A DNA stretch of 64,000 nucleotides from Gloeophyllum trabeum ATCC 11539. Taxonomy: Eukaryota > Basidiomycota > Agaricomycetes > Gloeophyllales > Gloeophyllaceae. This document shows positions 43,780 through 55,098 of this stretch, one piece after another. The notes below the pieces were generated by a model. That model searched no databases and was not told where the DNA came from. It was given only the letters and a program-made list of their open reading frames with translations. The stretch is taken from assembly GCF_000344685.1 (NCBI RefSeq), contig NW_006920415.1:454834-518833 (forward strand). The letters are read 5' to 3'. Numbering within the stretch: the stretch's first letter is position 1; every line of letters begins with the position of its first letter. The translations under genes and the position numbers were made by a program.

Positions 43780-44536
43780 TTAGCTCCTCTTGAAAGGCCA
43801 GACCCGTTTCATATTGCTCATGGGATAGTCATCGCCGTATGCCCCGCTTGACTCTCGGCGTCTGCCAAACCATACTGTGCAGCCCGCGAGGAGCAAGGGC
43901 TATCAGGGTGAGGAGCGCTGCCAGGAATGCCACCATTGAAGCGACTACAGTGTGGGCCGAGAATGACATGACAAGGGCGACGAGAACGGCAACAGTGGCT
44001 AATAGAGAACGCGAGTTTATCACTTTGACGAGGCACAGTATGTCACGATCCTTACCTACAGGGTGGACGGCAAGTCCACGAGTCCACGAAGATCCGATAG
44101 TGACTATGTCAATACCTCCCTTCGAGATGATACTAGTAAAGAAGATGTATCCATGACCTCCGAGCCGTATAGTGAGCCAAGCATGAATTTGGGTGGAAAG
44201 ATATATTGCGTACCTGTGTGGGCGCATTTGCGGGCCCCATCTACGTAAGTACAAATGCCCCTGAAGAAGGTCCTTCAGACATTCCGCCCCGTTCGAAGCG
44301 GTGATCACATGCCAAATTCCGAGCTAAGTTATTTCCTATCTGCATCAAAATCGCATACATCTGTTTCGCGTCTGACTCACTCGTGTCTGGTCTGCACCCG
44401 ACTGCGACAAATTTCCAAAATCTATTCTCACAATATCAAGGGCTGTGAGGTACGGCAGTGAAATCGAGACGAGGAAGCTAAAGACGAAGGCAACAGCGAG
44501 AAACATAATGCCAGGGAGGAGATGTCGTGAGACCAT
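43780..44536 (-). pseudogene. Sur7/PalI copy S3, with internal deletion
   Basis: The first helix (MVSRHLLPGIMFLAVAFVFS), loop fragments (GARKCAHTG) and the helix TVAVLVALVMSFSAHTVVAS are recognisable. After ALLTLIA, S1 and S2 continue with AFAIDIALYAYVHHE, an intron and a fourth helix. In S3 the DNA jumps from ATAGC directly to CCTTGCTCCTCGCGGGC, the end of the fourth helix, and the frame is off by one. Translation would give LAPRGLHSMVWQTPRVKRG and stop at about 43829. The ancestral frame continues as LLLAGCTVWFGRRRESS, AYGDDYPM and WPFKRS with TAA at 43780-43782. Roughly 150-200 bp including one intron are lost. Confidence 0.75.
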
Positions 44537-44630
44537 TCCGGTGAATGGATCGCGAGGCGTGTAATCGCAATAGATGGGACAGAGGATGGACAGTAATCAA
44601 CCATCACTGGGAGCTTGTATTCATCCTAGC

Positions 44631-44660
44631 AAGGGAAAGGCCGGTGTTCAAAGGAACACG
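44631..44660 (-). promoter_or_regulatory. Conserved upstream motif of Sur7/PalI genes (S3)
   Basis: The plus strand reads GGGAAAGGCCGGTGTTCAAA followed by GGAACACG, about 95-125 nt upstream of the S3 ATG. Confidence 0.48.
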
Positions 44661-46610
44661 CTCATCATGTTGCTGTCAAGATCTTGAGATGACGAGTATT
44701 TCTGAGTAATCCTGATGAAGATGACAGTCGACAGTTGACCTGGTCCTCCTAGACTTGGTTACATTGACGCCATCGCATATCGAGCTGCATTGCATGCAGG
44801 TCTGCAGGGCGCCCGAACACGAGGCAGAGAAAGCGACCCACGGCGACGGGTATAAGTCAACATCTGCACACTCCAGATGAAAGAGCGAATGTATGAGCGC
44901 TGATGTTGCCATTCAGATGCAGTTTAAGCAAGCGCTCGAGCCCTCAGTCGGAACAAAAGCGACAGCCTAAGAAGGCGGAACGTTTATTCGGCGCCTTAGT
45001 ACTGGCCGCCGCCCTGCTGCTTTCGAGAGATGAGTCATTTGCATGGGGACGTTGAAACTCACGTTGGGCCCTTCCTAGGAAATTACGGCACAGGTATGTT
45101 ATCCTGACTTTTCGCGCTTGGAAGTAATCATAGAAGATCAGTTAAAATACTACCCATCCAGCACATACCTCGTCCTTGGCTACAGTCGAACGCTGTAATC
45201 AGATGGACAGCCACCCGTGGCACCACCGCCTAGCTCCAGCGGTCACCAGCATACACCGCTTTGGCCCCGTCTATATCCGTTCATCCGTCAGTAAAGCAAC
45301 TAATAATAATACAAAAGGCTGTCCTCACCCTGTCGCCGAAGCTGCCGGCTGCTAATTACATCTCATATCAGAAGTTCGCAACTGTTCAGGGAACTTGAGG
45401 GAGTTGATGTACGCAAGACAAGAATACGATCCAGCGCTGTGGAGATGGACTAGCCACGAATGACCATGCTGTACGTTCGCTCACTGACCGCAATCCTCCT
45501 TGCCTTATTCAGCTAGGAATAGTAGCGCAGAGCGCGCACGTTCATACAGGCTATCCACCCGAGGAACGTTGCAATCATGATTTGTCTGTTATTTTCGCGC
45601 GGAGCCAGCTTGAGTCGCCGTTGCATAAGCTCCCAGGTCAGGTTGGAGTTGGTTCCATCTATGGGCAGTGCCAATGCGCGGAATGACGAGGGGATAGATT
45701 GCTCATTTAGGCATACCAGCACTCGGATAGCCTCGTCATTTTATCGTGATCGTCGTATTATTTCCCAGGGCTAAGGAGCCCGCTCGCATTGGGGGATCGA
45801 GTCGTACTTTGGCCTTGGAGAGCCACACCGAGCCTCAACTGCAGGAGTAGCGTGGGTCATGAAGGCTTCCTGGTGCCCCAGCCGCTTCGTCTGGGATAAG
45901 GAGCTAGGTAAGGTCAGACAACCAGACTTGTTGGCAGCGCCATGAGCCCAGGTACTATCATTTCGGGGGAGTTGGTCAGCTCCGGTCGGGTTGGTTAATG
46001 GACTGAAATATTCGTAACACTTTCCACCTTCCTTTGTGCTCTTGGCTTTCTCACTCACAGGGTATATAGCAGCCATCTATTAGGTCTAGATGGTCTGAAT
46101 CACTAATATCAAGGTGCACAAAGCGCAACGAGCGAAATGGTGTGCTTAAGCCTCCTTCCTAAATGGGATTTTCGCCAGATCTCCAGCACTATAGCCAAGC
46201 AGAGGGTCTGAGATACATCGTGGTAGGGTTTATACGGTATTTAAATCTATCTATGACAGCCGATTTGGCTAAGAATGTGCGTGAGGCGTACCACCGTCGT
46301 GCAAGGGGGTGTGTTGGTCAACGCGGCATGACCTGGCGTGACACATCTCCCTGCTACAACAGCAGAAGTCACGCGTGACGCATCTGACCAACTCACCCCG
46401 CGCCGTATGCGAAATCGTGCCGAACTCATCAAAGGGCTGCCGACTGCCCACCCGTCCACTGTTCCGCTTTTCTGAGTACATAGAATGATAGACAAGGTGG
46501 CATTGCACTGGACTGCCGAAACCCGATGCTCGTAACTCAAGGATTCATAAAGATACAAAATAAATGAAGGGATACCTGACCAACTCCCCCGAAATGATAG
46601 TAGCGTCTGG
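44661..46610. other. 1.95 kb without a supported gene
   Basis: Short frames on both strands (for example 45513-45722 and 45771-46076 minus) lack motifs or splice partners. No gene is claimed. Confidence 0.4.
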
Positions 46611-47142
46611 CCGCAGTGTTCAGGAAGCAAAGATCACCATATCCCTTCAGGCATTATGCTCGGGGGAGTCGTGTACTTCCAACCTGCTGAGTGAAGTCAA
46701 GTGAATGAACTTTGAGGATGCCATCGGATAACTCCGGGACGCGGTAGGAAATCGTGACAGTCACCTGACTCGCGTCTGTGCACGCGTATAGGGGCCTTTC
46801 TTTAAGAATGCCATCGACTTGGCCCCGGCATCTGCTTCTTACCCCGACGACGTAAAGCGATTCGTACGATTTGATGTCTCTATATTCGTTATACTCGTAT
46901 TGGACTGAGCCTGAACAAGAGGTAGATACCAGATGTTGAACAAGCGTGTGGCACGGTGCTAGGATTTCAGCGCCCATAGTTACCCCATTATTTAGCGAAA
47001 ATAGCGGGTAAACATGCATCTAGTTCTTTAGCAATGTTTGCGCTCGTATCATAAGATCCTAGCCGCTGGATTGCTATCGATATCAATCGATACGAATCCA
47101 GGGCCGTAAAAGGGAATCGTAGAGGTAGGGACGCGAGCAACC

Positions 47143-47180
47143 GGAGTAAGAAAAGAAGCCCCATTGTACTGCATCACTCC
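47143..47180 (+). promoter_or_regulatory. Shared upstream element of the R/A family (A2 copy)
   Basis: Read on the opposite strand it is GTGATGCAGTACAATGGGG, then CTTCTTTTCTTACTCCGG, 132-170 nt before the A2 ATG. A TATAAATT box follows at about 47201-47208. Confidence 0.6.
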
Positions 47181-47311
47181 CTGATAGACTTCCAAACCTG
47201 TATAAATTCGCACACCACACCAGGCCGTCCGCGAAAGTCGAACTTGACCATCGACCACAATCACGTCCACCCAGCTACATCTCACAACTGCACTCTGCCT
47301 CTGCAACAACG

Positions 47312-47971
47312 ATGTCTCCTTCAAAGCGTACCTTATCCTCAGCTACACGCCGCGCAGACGCGCATTCGAAGGCCAAAGGCGCCGCCAAGAAAGCGGAAAA
47401 GGGAGCAGTGGCACACCTCCCGCCAGAAAGTCCTGGCAATACCAAAGTACGCTTTCCATGTCAATTGCTCGTTTCAGTCGGTCTCACTCATAGCCCACAG
47501 ATAGGAATCCCCGCCAGCCGCTTCATAGATTGGGGCGAGGGCCTGAGACTCGATACACTTGCTGACTTGATAATGGATGAGACAATCCCTTTGGTACGTC
47601 GCGGTGACAAAGTCAATCAATATCAGACAGTGACGACTACTACTACACGTAGAGCTGCTGGCTAATCGCTGAGCTGCCTGAGGAGAGGGGGAGGAAGGAA
47701 GAGAAGAAGGATAAGAAGAGAAAGGAGAAAAAGAAGAAGGGGCTAGGAAGTGATCCTTCGCTAGTGTCCTCCACAAGCAAAAGATCAGTACCAAGCGCCT
47801 CTCCCGCGCCCCAGAAGACCAACACGGTGCCTTTCCCTGTGAGCACCCGTGCTGAAAGAGAAGCAGGTGAGCGATCGTAGGATATTCACACCTCCTTTCG
47901 CTAACACAGTCACGGTCATGGCGCTCTTAGAGGGCCTCGCGTCGCGGGCGGACCTCGCTCACCTTGACTGA
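47312..47971 (+). CDS. A2, small Lys/Glu-rich protein of the R/A family, four exons
   Basis: Exons 47312-47446 (135 nt), 47501-47593 (93), 47653-47866 (214) and 47931-47971 (41) have exactly the lengths of A1 and give 160 residues. Substitutions against A1 are scattered: RFIDWGEGLRLDTLADLIMD for RWIDWGKGLRLDTLADLIMD, ETIPL for ESIPL, and LPEERGRKEEKKDKKRK for the A1 helix. The sequence VSSTSKRSVPSASPAPQKTN leads into TVPFPVSTRAEREA, and the tail EGLASRADLAHLD is unchanged. Both copies keep all three introns, the phases and the promoter element, so both look functional. The B2 gene follows after 528 bp on the same strand, as B1 follows A1. The function is unknown. Confidence 0.8.
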
Positions 47972-48499
47972 GGGTCTGTGGTGAAACGGGTGTCTTGGTG
48001 TACGATATAGCTGTTCGGGACAGTACTTGATGTAGAATTTCTTCGGTGCTCGTGAAAATATTATGTTGTGTGGCAGATTCAGCGGGTCTATATAGTACCA
48101 CATCGGTGTGGGGCGCAGAGTTACTTCCAGTGCAAAGGATACTCAGCAATGGTCTACCCGCAAGGAATGAGAACCCTCACTAAATTTTCGCGTCGTATCA
48201 TGGGCCTCCATCATTGTTCGCGATGAGACCTTTCCGCCTGAACCATATTGGACCAAAGAAGGCGCATTGTCCTTCATGGCCCTGAAAGAAGCACGCCTAC
48301 CGCCATAAAGGCCTCGCTTCGGGAAATCTGTAAGCTAATTGGAATCTCGCGCGGTACTTAAACCACACCAGCACCCACCTTTCCTCTCATTCAACGTTCC
48401 CCCTCGCGCTCGACCTCCCAGCGCCACTCACCCGTATAGACAACGACTGTCGTATCACGCGAAGAGCGCGTCAGAGAGCAAGGACCCGCGCGTGCAGAG

Positions 48500-49616
48500 A
48501 TGGAGGAAACCCCGTCGAGAAGGTGGACCTGTGAGGTACGCTAGCTGAGCCTGCGTCTTCGACCAAATTTCATACTGCGCCCCTCTAGCTGCCGATTCCT
48601 CCGAACCCGAACGCAGACGACCCGAGGATGGCGGCGGCCCTGCAGCGGCACTACGACGACGACTCGTCGGACGACGAAGACGACGATACCAAACCCGTGA
48701 GTCCTACGCATGTCCACTCGAGAGCACGCCTGCTGACCCGTGGAACACAGCCTCTCCGGGTGCCCTGGCTCACCGGAGACGATGTGCTCCGGCGGATGCG
48801 CAGGGGCGACCCCGAGGACACATGGGAGCGCCCGCCAGGGCCGGACGACCTCCTCGAGCCAGGCGAGGTGAGTTACTAGTAAATTTGCGTCAATGGTGTT
48901 TGACGAACTCACGTGCGGTGTAGGAGCGCCCGGCGCTGACGATTACGGCCGAGGAGACGATGCGGTTGGGGGACTATTGGGACAGGAAACATCCGCCGCC
49001 CAAGCCGATGCCTCACTTCGCGACGGTCACCGATTTCTTGGTGTGGAGACGGGAGGAAAACAGAAAAGAAGCGGCGGCTGCCGCTTTAGCTGCTGAGGAG
49101 CAGCAGACTAGTGAGGGGACCTCTGGGGAACCATCGAGGCCGGTAACAGAGCACAGAGATCCCTCCACAGTCCACGTCCGCTCGCAGCTGACGACCGATG
49201 AGGCACTGCGGTACCTCGACGAGCTGAGGCCGGATAAGCCTTTACCGCCACCGGTGAGTGATCTCGTCGTATCCACCTACCTTCTCGGTACTGAAACTGG
49301 CGACTAGACAAATCCGGTCGCGTCGGGGAAGCTCCACGCCCAGATGCGGGATACGGTCGAACGGGTCAAGGCGACCGTGGCCGCGCGGGAAGGGGAGGAG
49401 CCTCCGTGCGCGATAGAGATCAGAGGACGGAGCCGCAGGAAAAAGGATATTGGTAGCGGGCTTACGTCGGTCGCGCCAACTAACTTAAACCCGATACCAA
49501 CACCCATTCCCGAGGGCAAGGGGAAGGGAAAGGACACGATCCCTTTCCCGGCCAAGCCTCTCGACAGGGCGACCGTGCGCGCCATGCCGAACTTCTTTGA
49601 GAGCGCTCGTGAGTGA
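48500..49616 (+). CDS. B2, intact copy of the B gene, five exons
   Basis: Exons 48500-48535 (36 nt), 48589-48696 (108), 48751-48867 (117), 48924-49253 (330) and 49308-49616 (309) join in frame to 299 residues. It starts MEETPSRRWTCE. Exon 2 has an acidic patch (RHYDDDSSDDEDDDTKP). Exon 3 encodes VPWLTGDDVLRRMRRGDPED and WERPPGPDDLLEPGE. Exon 4 encodes ERPALTITAEETMRLGDYWD, PMPHFATVTDFLVWRREENR (probable helix) and EALRYLDELRPDKPLPP. Exon 5 encodes a basic segment (CAIEIRGRSRRKKDIGSG) and KGKDTIPFPAKPLDRATVRA. The TIPFP motif echoes the TVPFP of the A genes next door, but no other similarity links them. There is no known domain, membrane segment or signal peptide. Constant pairing with an A gene suggests, but does not prove, a shared role. 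Confidence 0.76.
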
Positions 49617-50250
49617 CTTGCTTCCTGCCGGCGGTGTGATGAGCTGATCCTGAGCATCTGGACAGCGGGTATTTACGGCGAGTGGAAGCCAGCTCGGCGC
49701 TGGTCGATGTATGGATGATGGTGGTGGGGGCGACTGGATGGCGAGTCGCGGCTCAATCTCTTTGTTTTTTACACGTATAAGTATCATCCTCGTGCATCGT
49801 TATCAAGATGGAACCATAACAGCACCATTGTCGCGAGCCTTTGTTCCCCTATCATGCTTCGATCTATCCATCTTGAGCCTTTTTCTTGGTTCGTTTCGAG
49901 TGCGAGTGCGTGCTCAGCATGGGCCTCGCTGAAAAGCATGCATCGATACTACGCAAAGTCGACAGATCAGAGCGAGAACAGTCGGTGTTGCTTCGAGTAG
50001 GCTAAGGGACGCGACGAGCGTGAACACTGAGAAGCGCAACGGACGGAATCATTCTGCGAAACGCCTGGGAAGTTTCTTCTGCATGCTCAATTGCAAGTAT
50101 CCTCCTTTTACTCCCTTCCACCTGCCGTTCAAACGTTCAAGCCTCAGGACCCTCGCTGTCCTCTTCCATCGACGTCTGTGACAGACATCGGGATGCGCTT
50201 GCACGAATGTAGCCCTCTCTTATGGCGAGATTCGGTACTCGTTCAATCGC

Positions 50251-51141
50251 TAGTGGGGTCATCAATTCAACTACCAAACGAACCGTTCAAGTGAACTCAT
50301 AAACTGCCAGCACCCCCAGGGCAGCCGGACAAAGCAACCTCCCTGCTACCATCGGGGTCTGACCTGCGGACTTGAACCTCGCGCTGGGCAAACGATGGTT
50401 TTGTGCGCCCGCGAAGCGCGCAAATGGCCATTTCGCGGGTGCACAAAGCGGGCTTCGGCGGTCGAGGTGTATGCTGCCACTCGTCCGTCGTTCGTGTCGA
50501 CTGTCCAGAGGTTTCTCGCTATCGCGCGCATATATACTAACCCATCCCATCGGCGGGCATGACTGTCACCATGGCGCGCACTTGTCTTCAAGTTCCCGCT
50601 TACGATAAAGCCTGAGTGAAGGTGTGTACATCCAGCATCGCTACCCTCCTCATCAACATCCTCTCGCAAATCAAACAAACTACTCATAGTCGCGAGGAGC
50701 CAAGCCTGCCCTGCCACCTCCCCCAGTTCTCTCGTCCGTGTCCCTCCGGCTTGACTTCCACTCATACCCTGCTTGAAGCTTATTCAGACTATTCCTTTTC
50801 CTCAGATTCATGTCACTAGTACGGGAGGGGAACGACATGGCGCGGAGGTCTCAGGGTAGGCACCATTGACACGCTGGACGGACAACGACTTTTGGTAGGT
50901 GCGATATGCGAGCATACCGCAGGTGCATAATGCCGGGTCTGTCCAGCGAAGTGCTCGGTTCGTTCCTCGTCCTCTGCTTTGTTCGTTCGTACGCTTTCTA
51001 CTCGAAGTTCACGCCAACAGAGCGATCCAAGGTCTTCCCGATTTCCGGTGGATTATTACAAAGTGCAGGTATCGTACATCCTTAGCAACGTGGTGGTGTT
51101 ACAAGCATTAGGTTCTTCATCCGTCAATTCCTCTCATCCGC
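50251..51141. other. Region without a supported gene
   Basis: Frames at 50346-50765 (minus) and 50979-51416 (plus) are open, but the latter is the antisense of the gene at 51142. No gene is claimed. Confidence 0.4.
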
Positions 51142-51629
51142 TCAGTCGTGCGGCGCGCGCGCCTGTCCCTGCGCAGCCGCTTTCCCCCCCGCCTCCCTCA
51201 ACTCCCCCTTCTCATGCATCTCCGGGTTCTTCGCCACCTTCCCAACGACCTAATGACGCCCACACGTCAGCATTGGTCCCCGCAGCACAATCAAGGGCGT
51301 CCACCCACCTTCTGCGTCTTCCCGACAATCTTGTCCCCCAACCCGGCCTTACCCATCGGCAGGTCCTCCTCGCCGCCAATCGCCACGCCTCCCCCAGTCG
51401 TCGGGGCCGTACCTAGTGGTCTTTGTTCGTCGACGGCGCTGTCGACCTGCCCGCTCGGCCGCGGGACGTTCTGGTCGTCGAAGTGCTCGGTCGCCTCGGC
51501 GGAGTAGTCCGCGGCGGGGGCGACGCCTCGGGTGCCGGGAAGGGGATCCTCGGAGTGGTGCACGCGGTGCGTGGGCGGGCGGTCCTGCTCGAAGAGGGCG
51601 GTGTTGTGTGGTGCTTGGGGAGCGGACAT
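51142..51629 (-). CDS. Small hydrophilic conserved protein, possibly CsbD-like
   Basis: Exons 51309-51629 and 51142-51249 join in frame to 142 residues. The N-terminal half is disordered (MSAPQAPHNTALFEQDRPPT, RVHHSEDPLPGTRGV). The second half has a conserved-looking core, DKIVGKTQKVVGKVAKNPEM and HEKGELREAGGKAAAQGQAR, with the alternation of Gly, Lys and Glu seen in CsbD or LEA-type stress proteins. I recall close relatives in many Agaricomycetes, unnamed. A TATATA at about 51737-51742, roughly 110 nt upstream, is a good core promoter. A general stress role is inferred only. Confidence 0.78.
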
Positions 51630-51742
51630 CGTGGTGGCCGTTGTTATGAGTATTTGTTGAGTGAGTTAGAGTGAGGAATTGGGTGATGCGTGAAGCTATA
51701 CGGATTGTGAGGCATACGTGTAAATGAGGAGGGCTTTATATA

Positions 51743-52362
51743 CGCGAAAGGGTTGGAGAGGGAGGCGAGGGTGACGTCACAAACGTCACGTCATTCTGTG
51801 GCGGTGACTCTGTGGCGTCCACCTCACTGTCCCCACAACGCCTCCAACCCGCGCTTCTTCAACTCCAGTCTCCCGAGTTTCGTATTTCTTGTCGACTATC
51901 CAACTATCCATATCCAGGGCTACGACTGATAGTTTAAGTTTAAGGATTCGATGGCCACAGATTACTCGAAGCTTCATCTCTGTGTTTGAACTAAGAGCAT
52001 TTGAGGTTCGAATTCCCTGGCACAAACACGAATTCGCTTCGAAGGCGCAGGCGCGGCCGGTACGTATCGTGCATGAGTTGATTTCTCGTAAGTCATGCTG
52101 CACGATGCATATCGATCGCCTTTCCTGCCCTGCGGTTTCAATACACAAGCCCGACCTATACTTATGTGCATCGGTTGCTCGCGGGTCATGGGCACTTTCG
52201 CCACGGTTTACATCGCACAATATTATAGTAAGTACACAAATACACTCATCATGAAACGAGAAACAAGAGCGCGAGCAATCAATCTCTCCCCCTCTCCCTT
52301 TTGCCCACTCAGTCTCATCAACGCCTGCAAACCCCATCGAGCATCGCTCCGCCCACCCCCGC
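51743..52362. other. Intergenic region between H2A.Z 3' end and the small hydrophilic gene
   Basis: It holds the promoter of the gene at 51142-51629 and the 3' region of the H2A.Z gene. Several frames are open but unsupported. Confidence 0.5.
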
Positions 52363-52996
52363 TCACTGCTCCCCTGCCTTCTTCGGCGCGGCCTTGTTCG
52401 CGGTGAGCGCCTTGTGTATGAAGGGCAGCACGCCGCCACCCGCGATCGTCGCGCGCACGAGCGTGTCGAGCTCCTCGTCCCCGCGAATCGCGAGCTGCAA
52501 GTGCCGCGGCGTGATGCGCTTCACGCGCAGGTCTTTCGAGGCGTTGCCTGGGCGGCGGGGTCAGCGTTTCTTCTCGTCTTGTCTCATATCATCGACGGGA
52601 GCGGGGCAGGGGAATAGCAGGAAAGGAACAGGGAGCAGGGAAAACGTATAGGGGAAGGGGCCGAGGAGGGGACAAGAGACGGGACTTACCAGCAAGCTCC
52701 AGCACCTCAGCAGTCAAGTACTCCAGTACTGCAGACGTATACACCGCCGCCTTCGCCCCGATCCGCACGTTGTGCTGCGTGCGCTGCTTCAGGTATCGGT
52801 GGATACGGCCCACGGGGAACTGTCGTCCAATCAGCACTATCCCACCCCCCAATTCCCCCGTCGCCGACACCACGCTAGAGAAACGCACCTGCAGCCCTGC
52901 CTTTGCGCTCCTCGTTTGGAGCGTCTTCGTCGTCGCGCCCTCCCCCTGTGCAACGGCTGCCGCGCCGCCCTTCGACTTCCCGCCTTTCGCGACCAT
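52363..52996 (-). CDS. HTZ1: Histone variant H2A.Z, three exons
   Basis: Exons 52889-52996, 52690-52819 and 52363-52547 join in frame to 140 residues. The N-terminal tail [20 protein letters not shown] leads to [40 protein letters not shown] and [20 protein letters not shown]. The last exon reads [39 protein letters not shown]. The features [20 protein letters not shown] and ATIAGGG distinguish H2A.Z from canonical H2A, which has ARDNKK, RNDEEL and VTIAQGG. Both introns interrupt the histone fold, as in other basidiomycete H2A.Z genes. It acts in nucleosomes at promoters and is deposited by the SWR1 complex. The tail is longer and more Ala/Gly-rich than yeast Htz1. Confidence 0.94.
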
Positions 52997-54994
52997 AGCC
53001 TACCGCAACGCGCATGGGTTAGCATGGGCAGGGCCAGGATACGACACCGCGGTATGACGGGATGGGAAGGAAACGGGACTCGCTTGGATGACTAGGCTGG
53101 GCAGTACCATCGTACTCACAGAGTTAGCTAGCTAGCAATTTACAGCCCTTCCGTCTTGCTATTTCGTGTCGTACGCGTTGGTCTACATCCCCCAAGAAAA
53201 CACAGTCAATTTTCATTCGCCGCGAGTGAGAGGACGAGGTGAAGAGGGACGCTGTGGCACAACACGCACCGGGCGCCAAACGCGGTTGTGGCTGATCGTG
53301 GTGGTGCGGAAGGAAGAGGCTCGTTTTGATTTAGGGGCGGCACCGATGTAATCAACAGGGCGTCACGTGATGAGCGCGGTCGTGTCGTGCGAAACGGCTC
53401 TCTCGTCTTTTGGAAAGCTAATTGATGAAGGACGTGTTGATTTCGGAGGATTGGGCTAAAGAGGAAGTGCCCTGAGGGATGGTGGAAGTGCGAGAGCGGG
53501 GAAGGTTAAATTTGTGAGGAAGGGAGGTGCGGGAGTTGCCGAGATGTTTGAAGTAGGCGCCACCGCCACCGCCACCTGCACGACGAAAACCTCTCCTTCC
53601 GACGATAGACCGTCTATGCTGCTTGACCCCTACGCACATATATTTCCAGGAGGTACCAACTATTGAGTTGTGGAATGCTGGACTGCGAGTATTATTATTG
53701 GGTTTGTTGCGCACCGTGTCAACCAATCGGGTTTAGCCGACACCAGGAATCCCAAATCGGGCACAAGGACAAGCCTTTCAACCTTGAGCTCGCACTGTTA
53801 TGCCAGTGCACTCCGATAGATCGTCTGCATACCGGTCTCTTATATTTTGTTGGATATTTAGGAACTATGACAGTTCATTGGCGGAGATTTTCGCTCGAGG
53901 TACTCCACATACTCTGATCTGTCTACAACTAGTACAACAGGGACGGAGACCGCAAGACCCGGAAATGGAGAATGTGAATCAAGGCAAGACTCTGGTAGGT
54001 CGTAGACGTCGCAGGTAATTAGGTTGAGGTCCAGTCTCCCTGGCTCTCCTCGTCAATTAAGTACCTCTCGCTGTAGTCGGCACAGCAGACGAGCTGGCCT
54101 TTGACCTTGAAGGCAGGGTCCAGACTGGTGAGCCTCACCGACGACGGCCCGCTGTTCGCATTGCACCGGCAGGCCTGCGGGTTAATCAGGCCTGCGCATT
54201 TGCATCGCAGCTCACGAGTGTCGAACAGGCGAGCTATGGCCGTATATCCTACAAGTTTACGTTGCTTAAAGGCAGTCTCTAACTAGCACACTAGTCTGCT
54301 CCGGTTACGCAGAGTGTCCGCAGAAATGAGGAACACCGGGGGACAGACCGAATCGCCATGGTGATAAGCCATAGACGTTGGCGACCCGAGAACATTCATC
54401 ATAGGAGGAACAAGCTATGCGCGAGACACGAGTATACACCTCCAGCCACAGTGGGGACAATGGATCATTAATCATTAGCCATCTTACGGCACTGCGGTGA
54501 TAAGCACCTTGCGAGGGGAAAGATTGAGTCGCAAGTTCAACGGTATTGCATCGACGAAAGAAGGGGTACGGCGGCGAGATATCGATGAGCACAGTAACAG
54601 CTCTGAGCGAGCGCGCGGCAAATATTTCTCTAGTTATTGAACCCTGCGACCACAGATTATAGAGGGCATGCGGGACAACAGTCAACGAAGCTGTACTTAC
54701 TACTAATGAGCAGCCATCAGGGAGTCCGGTAGGACACCTAGGCATGTCGAGGACGCAAGTCAACAATCTGACCCTGTTCGTATAGGCATTGTAGCGCAGG
54801 AGTATCGGGTTGCATAGTACTGCGGCACGGGGGCTGGAATGCCCGTCTACTTCCCATCCACAAAATAGAACATTCGCATATTCTACTTACCCGAGCAGGG
54901 CTCTTTGGGCATGCATGGCATTTGACCATATAGGCCCAAGAGAAGGCCAGGCGCATCAGGCCCTCCCGGTGTTCTTCGGCATCTGCCGTGGGAA
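52997..54994. other. 2 kb without a supported gene, ending in the promoter of C1
   Basis: From about 54590 the sequence resembles the spacers between the C genes (landmarks ATTTCTCTAG, GAGGGCATGC, AGCTGTACTTACTA), so the C repeat unit extends left of C1 without its TM-encoding part. Frames at 53418-53726 and 54305-54766 are unsupported. Confidence 0.45.
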
Positions 54995-55001
54995 TATAAA
55001 A
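54995..55001 (+). promoter_or_regulatory. TATA box of C1
   Basis: TATAAAA lies about 104 nt before the C1 ATG inside a block (TCTGCCGTGGGAATATAAAA) conserved in all four units. Confidence 0.6.
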
Positions 55002-55098
55002 GTCAACCTCGCCACACGTCTCTCCAACCGCACCTTGAACCACATCCCCCACATCCAAAGAGCACATCACTACTCTCTCACCAATCAGCTACAACGGG

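Larger units (their letters stand above)
46611..50250. repeat. A-B module, copy 2 (about 3.64 kb segmental duplication)
   Basis: It is colinear with 10463-14090, starting at GCAGTGTTCAGGAAGC and ending near 50250 where similarity stops. The coding exons are more alike than the spacers. It lies in the same orientation, about 36 kb away. Confidence 0.82.
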
